Below, piece by piece: positions 61,753-64,000 of a stretch of 64,000 bases of DNA. Made by a program: the position numbers and the translations under genes. Where the stretch lies: positions 3,988,501 to 4,052,500 of the forward strand of contig NC_019748.1 in assembly GCF_000317575.1 (NCBI RefSeq). The letters run 5' to 3'. The stretch is from Stanieria cyanosphaera PCC 7437. Lineage in GTDB: Bacteria; Cyanobacteriota; Cyanobacteriia; Cyanobacteriales; Xenococcaceae. The stretch's first letter is position 1; each line of letters starts with the position of its first letter. Below the pieces are notes generated by a model. It saw only the letters and a program-made list of their open reading frames with translations. It was not told the DNA's origin and did no database searches.

Positions 61753-62037
61753 ATGTCTGAAGCAATTACTCCTGCTATTAGCGATCGCATTTGTCGACAC
61801 ATGAACGAAGATCATGCGGATGCGATAGTTTTATATGCCAAAGCTTTTGGTAATGCTCCTGAGACGGAAAAGGCTCAAATGATGTCTATCGATCCTTCGG
61901 GAATGAATTTAGCTGCCACAATTGCAGGAGAAACTGTTCCTGTTCGGATTGAGTTTGAGCGTACTTTAAATGACGCTGAAGATGCTCATCATACTTTAAT
62001 TGAAATGGTTAAACAAGCCAGAAAAATGCAAGGATAA
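61753..62037 (+). CDS. DUF2470 (HugZ C-terminal-like) protein
   Basis: A 94-residue protein made of the DUF2470 domain (DRICRHMNEDHADAIVLYAK, SIDPSGMNLAATIAGETVPV), ending in a helix. This domain occurs at the C terminus of HugZ-type heme-degrading and FMN-binding split-barrel proteins; its HMNEDH motif can contact heme in some. As a stand-alone protein its role is unknown. It is followed by heptamer repeats. Confidence 0.88.
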   Translation: MSEAITPAISDRICRHMNEDHADAIVLYAKAFGNAPETEKAQMMSIDPSGMNLAATIAGETVPVRIEFERTLNDAEDAHHTLIEMVKQARKMQG

Positions 62038-62045
62038 TTTTAATT

Positions 62046-62151
62046 CAGTTATCAGTTATCAGTTACTAATTACTAATTACTAATTATGAGGGATGAATAA
62101 TCAATCATTAACTAGGAACAATTAACAATTAACAATCAACAGTGACCAGTG
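62046..62151. repeat. STRR heptamer tandem repeats
   Basis: Two tracts: AGTTATC/AGTTACT/AATTACT units at 62046-62086 and AACAATT/AACAATC/AACAGTG/ACCAGTG units at 62117-62151, each drifting by one base per unit. They fill the gap between convergent genes. Confidence 0.75.
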
Positions 62152-62180
62152 ATGGCTGTTCAGGGCTTCGCTGCGCTCGT

Positions 62181-63749
62181 CTAATTCTGCGTCCCCTTGC
62201 CTCGTCCTTCTGCCTTCCTTCGCCAATAAAGATCGATAATTTGCTGAGTGACTTGTTCGATAGTTAAACCATCGGTAATTATTTCAATCGCATCATCAGC
62301 TTTTTTCAAAGGTGCGATCACTCTATTACTATCTTGTTCGTCTCTTTTTTGAATTTCTTGGGCTAATTGTTCGATATCGACTGATTGATGTCCTAAATTC
62401 TTTAAGTCTTGCGTTCTTCTTCTGGCTCTTTCTGCCACGGTAGCTGTTAAAAAAATCTTTAATTCGGCATCAGGAAAAACATTAGTGCCAATATCTCTTC
62501 CTTCCGCAATTACTCCTCCTCTAGCTCCGAAATATTTTTGTAATCTTACTAATTCTTGTCTTACTGCTGCTTGGGCTGCGATCGCAGAAACTTGAGAGGT
62601 TACTTCTGGGGTACGAATTGCTTGAGTGACATCTTGACCATTAATTAATACTTTGGTGGGAAGTTCGGGAGAATCAGCAGGAATCAAATCTAATTGAACT
62701 TCTTTAATGAGATCGCCAATTTTCGCTTGATCCTCAATAGGTATCTTGGCTTGCATCACTAACCAAGTGACAGCCCGATACATCGCCCCTGTATCCAGAT
62801 ATAATAAACCTAACTGTTCTGCTACGCGACGGGTAACAGTTGATTTTCCAGCCCCAGCAGGGCCATCAATCGCAATAATGGGTTGATGTTGGTTTAGCAC
62901 AATATTATCAATTAAACGAGTAGAACCTAAATAAGCAGCAACTGCTAACAATCCCTTTTCTTTTACTCGATCTAAAGGTTGCAAAGTTTGGGGATCGACT
63001 AATTCTACATATTGAATTTTAATCGGAGGGACAGTAGCTAATTCTTGTTTAACTAAATCGATTAAAGCCTCAACCCGATTTTCCCGTTGTTTAAAAGCTC
63101 TAGCTGCTTGTTGTAAACTACGATAGATAACTGCTGCTTGTTGCTTTTCTGTCGCAGATAAATATTGATTGCGAGAACTTAACGCTAAACCCGATTTTTC
63201 CCTCACAATGGGACAGCCTACAATCTCAACAGCAAGATTTAAATCAGCTACTAAACGGCGAATAATTGCTAACTGTTGTGCATCTTTTTGCCCAAAATAA
63301 GCCCGATGAGGTTGTACAATCTGGAGAAGTTTTGTAACAATTGTCGCTACGCCAATAAAATGCCCAGGGCGAAATCTTCCACATAATCCTGAAGTCATGG
63401 TTACTGGAGGTACAACCGTAGTAGTTACTGACTGAGACTCAGTATCTCCAATAATGCCCATTTCCTCAACAGTTGGAGTGAAGATTACTTCCACTCCTAA
63501 TTGTTCACATAGTCGCAAATCCTGTTGTAGCTGACGGGGATATTTTTGTAAATCTTCGGTTGGGGTAAATTGAAGTGGATTAACAAAAATACTAACAACT
63601 ACAGTATCGGTTTGCGCGATCGCTGCTTGAATCAAACTAACATGGCCGCAATGTAAAGCACCCATTGTTGGTACTAAACCAATTTGTGATTTAAACCGTT
63701 TGGATGCCAAATAGGAACGTAACTCGGTAATTTGTTCAAACAGAAGCAC
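62181..63749 (-). CDS. panC/cmk: bifunctional pantothenate synthetase/cytidylate kinase
   Basis: The 522-residue fusion joins pantoate-beta-alanine ligase (about 1-285; VPTMGALHCGHVSLIQ, FVNPLQFTPTEDL, GQKDAQQLAIIRRL, LSSRN) with cytidylate kinase (about 290-510; IIAIDGPAGAGKSTVTRRVA, LLYLDTGAMYRAVTWLVM, GRDIGTNVFPDA). PanC makes pantothenate from pantoate, beta-alanine and ATP; Cmk phosphorylates CMP/dCMP. This fusion is characteristic of cyanobacteria. The tail RRKAEGRGKGTQN is basic. No reason for the coupling is evident; both halves look intact. Confidence 0.96.
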   Translation of the reverse strand: MLLFEQITELRSYLASKRFKSQIGLVPTMGALHCGHVSLIQAAIAQTDTVVVSIFVNPLQFTPTEDLQKYPRQLQQDLRLCEQLGVEVIFTPTVEEMGIIGDTESQSVTTTVVPPVTMTSGLCGRFRPGHFIGVATIVTKLLQIVQPHRAYFGQKDAQQLAIIRRLVADLNLAVEIVGCPIVREKSGLALSSRNQYLSATEKQQAAVIYRSLQQAARAFKQRENRVEALIDLVKQELATVPPIKIQYVELVDPQTLQPLDRVKEKGLLAVAAYLGSTRLIDNIVLNQHQPIIAIDGPAGAGKSTVTRRVAEQLGLLYLDTGAMYRAVTWLVMQAKIPIEDQAKIGDLIKEVQLDLIPADSPELPTKVLINGQDVTQAIRTPEVTSQVSAIAAQAAVRQELVRLQKYFGARGGVIAEGRDIGTNVFPDAELKIFLTATVAERARRRTQDLKNLGHQSVDIEQLAQEIQKRDEQDSNRVIAPLKKADDAIEIITDGLTIEQVTQQIIDLYWRRKAEGRGKGTQN

Positions 63750-63802
63750 TTTGTTTCAGCCAACAGTTAACATTTAACAGTTTAAAGGACTGAGTCGTAA
63801 AA

Positions 63803-64000
63803 TTAACGTCCCAAAATTTCTAACTGTACTGGTGCAACTCCACTAGTAATAACCCCCAAGATTCTAGCTGCTGCTGCGGAAAGATCGATGATTCTTCCTC
63901 CTGCATAAGGCCCGCGATCGTTAATTCTTACTACGACAGAACGACCATTGTTCATGTTAGTTACTTTGACCTTTGTGCCAAAAGGCAAATTGGGATGAGC
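63803..64000 (-). CDS. rlpA: RlpA-like septal-ring lytic transglycosylase, C-terminal part
   Basis: The frame continues beyond the right edge, so only the C-terminal 65 residues are seen ([47 protein letters not shown]). These match the double-psi beta-barrel of RlpA, with the catalytic Asp in RINDRGPY. RlpA cleaves naked glycan at the septum or envelope. It is 53 nt upstream of panC-cmk. Confidence 0.92.
   Translation of the reverse strand, partial: AHPNLPFGTKVKVTNMNNGRSVVVRINDRGPYAGGRIIDLSAAAARILGVITSGVAPVQLEILGR

Noticed and set aside
62046-62151. CRISPR-like appearance of repeated short units
   Set aside because: Units are 7 nt, contiguous and drifting, with no spacers; they are STRR heptamers.

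Overview
The window is chromosomal DNA from a cyanobacterium. Evidence is psbV (photosystem II cytochrome c-550), a CpcT-type phycobilin lyase, the PanC-Cmk fusion typical of cyanobacteria, a PatA/CheY/CheW/MCP pilus-taxis locus with HmpF, a PCP_red-domain protein, and many HIP1 octamers (GCGATCGC; the first at 36-43). The DNA is AT-rich, most genes lack a clear Shine-Dalgarno sequence, and intergenic regions carry heptamer tandem repeats (STRR) and small palindromes. A Stanieria/Pleurocapsa-like coccoid cyanobacterium is plausible, but rank below phylum is a guess.

Layout. 1-5.4 kb: minus-strand metabolic genes (a partial protein at the edge, TrhO, glutathione-dependent formaldehyde dehydrogenase, PsbV, a small protein, CobA and SirB for siroheme). 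5.6-11.9 kb: a Wzc-like polysaccharide kinase, Upp, two small membrane proteins, PurA and L25. 11.9-14.4 kb: an accessory patch with a Rieske oxygenase, an internally deleted FAD oxidoreductase and a divergent TetR-type regulator with a palindromic operator. 14.5-18 kb: a polytopic O-antigen-ligase-like protein and ProRS. 18-25.4 kb: the motility/taxis locus (HmpF; PilG, PilH, PilI, PilJ homologues; no CheA here). 25.4-38 kb: an orphan peptide-type ABC permease, a fibro-slime secreted protein, an M1 aminopeptidase, cysteine desulfurase, CpcT, MsrA, a nucleoside phosphorylase-like protein, an iron-type ABC ATPase, MtnX and unassigned small proteins. 38.1-46.2 kb: a minus-strand signalling cluster (PAS histidine kinase, coiled-coil protein, longin/BON/OmpA membrane protein, Ras-like GTPase, PAS-GAF adenylyl cyclase, endonuclease V). 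46.3-55.3 kb: a DUF4912 protein, a QueC-like PP-loop protein, PipY/YggS, GGT, Nth, RseP and small proteins. 55.5-57.7 kb: tRNA-Asp and an IS200/IS605-type element with divergent tnpA and tnpB. 57.8-64 kb: SSB, a nucleotidyltransferase/pseudo-phosphomannomutase fusion, two small proteins, PanC-Cmk and a partial RlpA.

Most promising unusual points. (1) The 38-46 kb cluster joins a small GTPase, a possible longin/roadblock partner fused to a peptidoglycan-binding OmpA domain, and two effectors (kinase and adenylyl cyclase) that share the same roughly 270-residue sensory N-terminus. (2) Palindromic elements lie in frame inside coding sequences: two 41-nt copies in tnpB whose outer stems covary, and one in the aminopeptidase that is related to intergenic palindromes. 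(3) cpcT is bracketed by two direct copies of a palindrome-plus-heptamer element, one ending 2 nt before its start and the other beginning on its stop codon. (4) Several domains are degenerate: the PilG-like receiver has Asn at the phosphorylation site, and the mannomutase domain has lost its catalytic loops.
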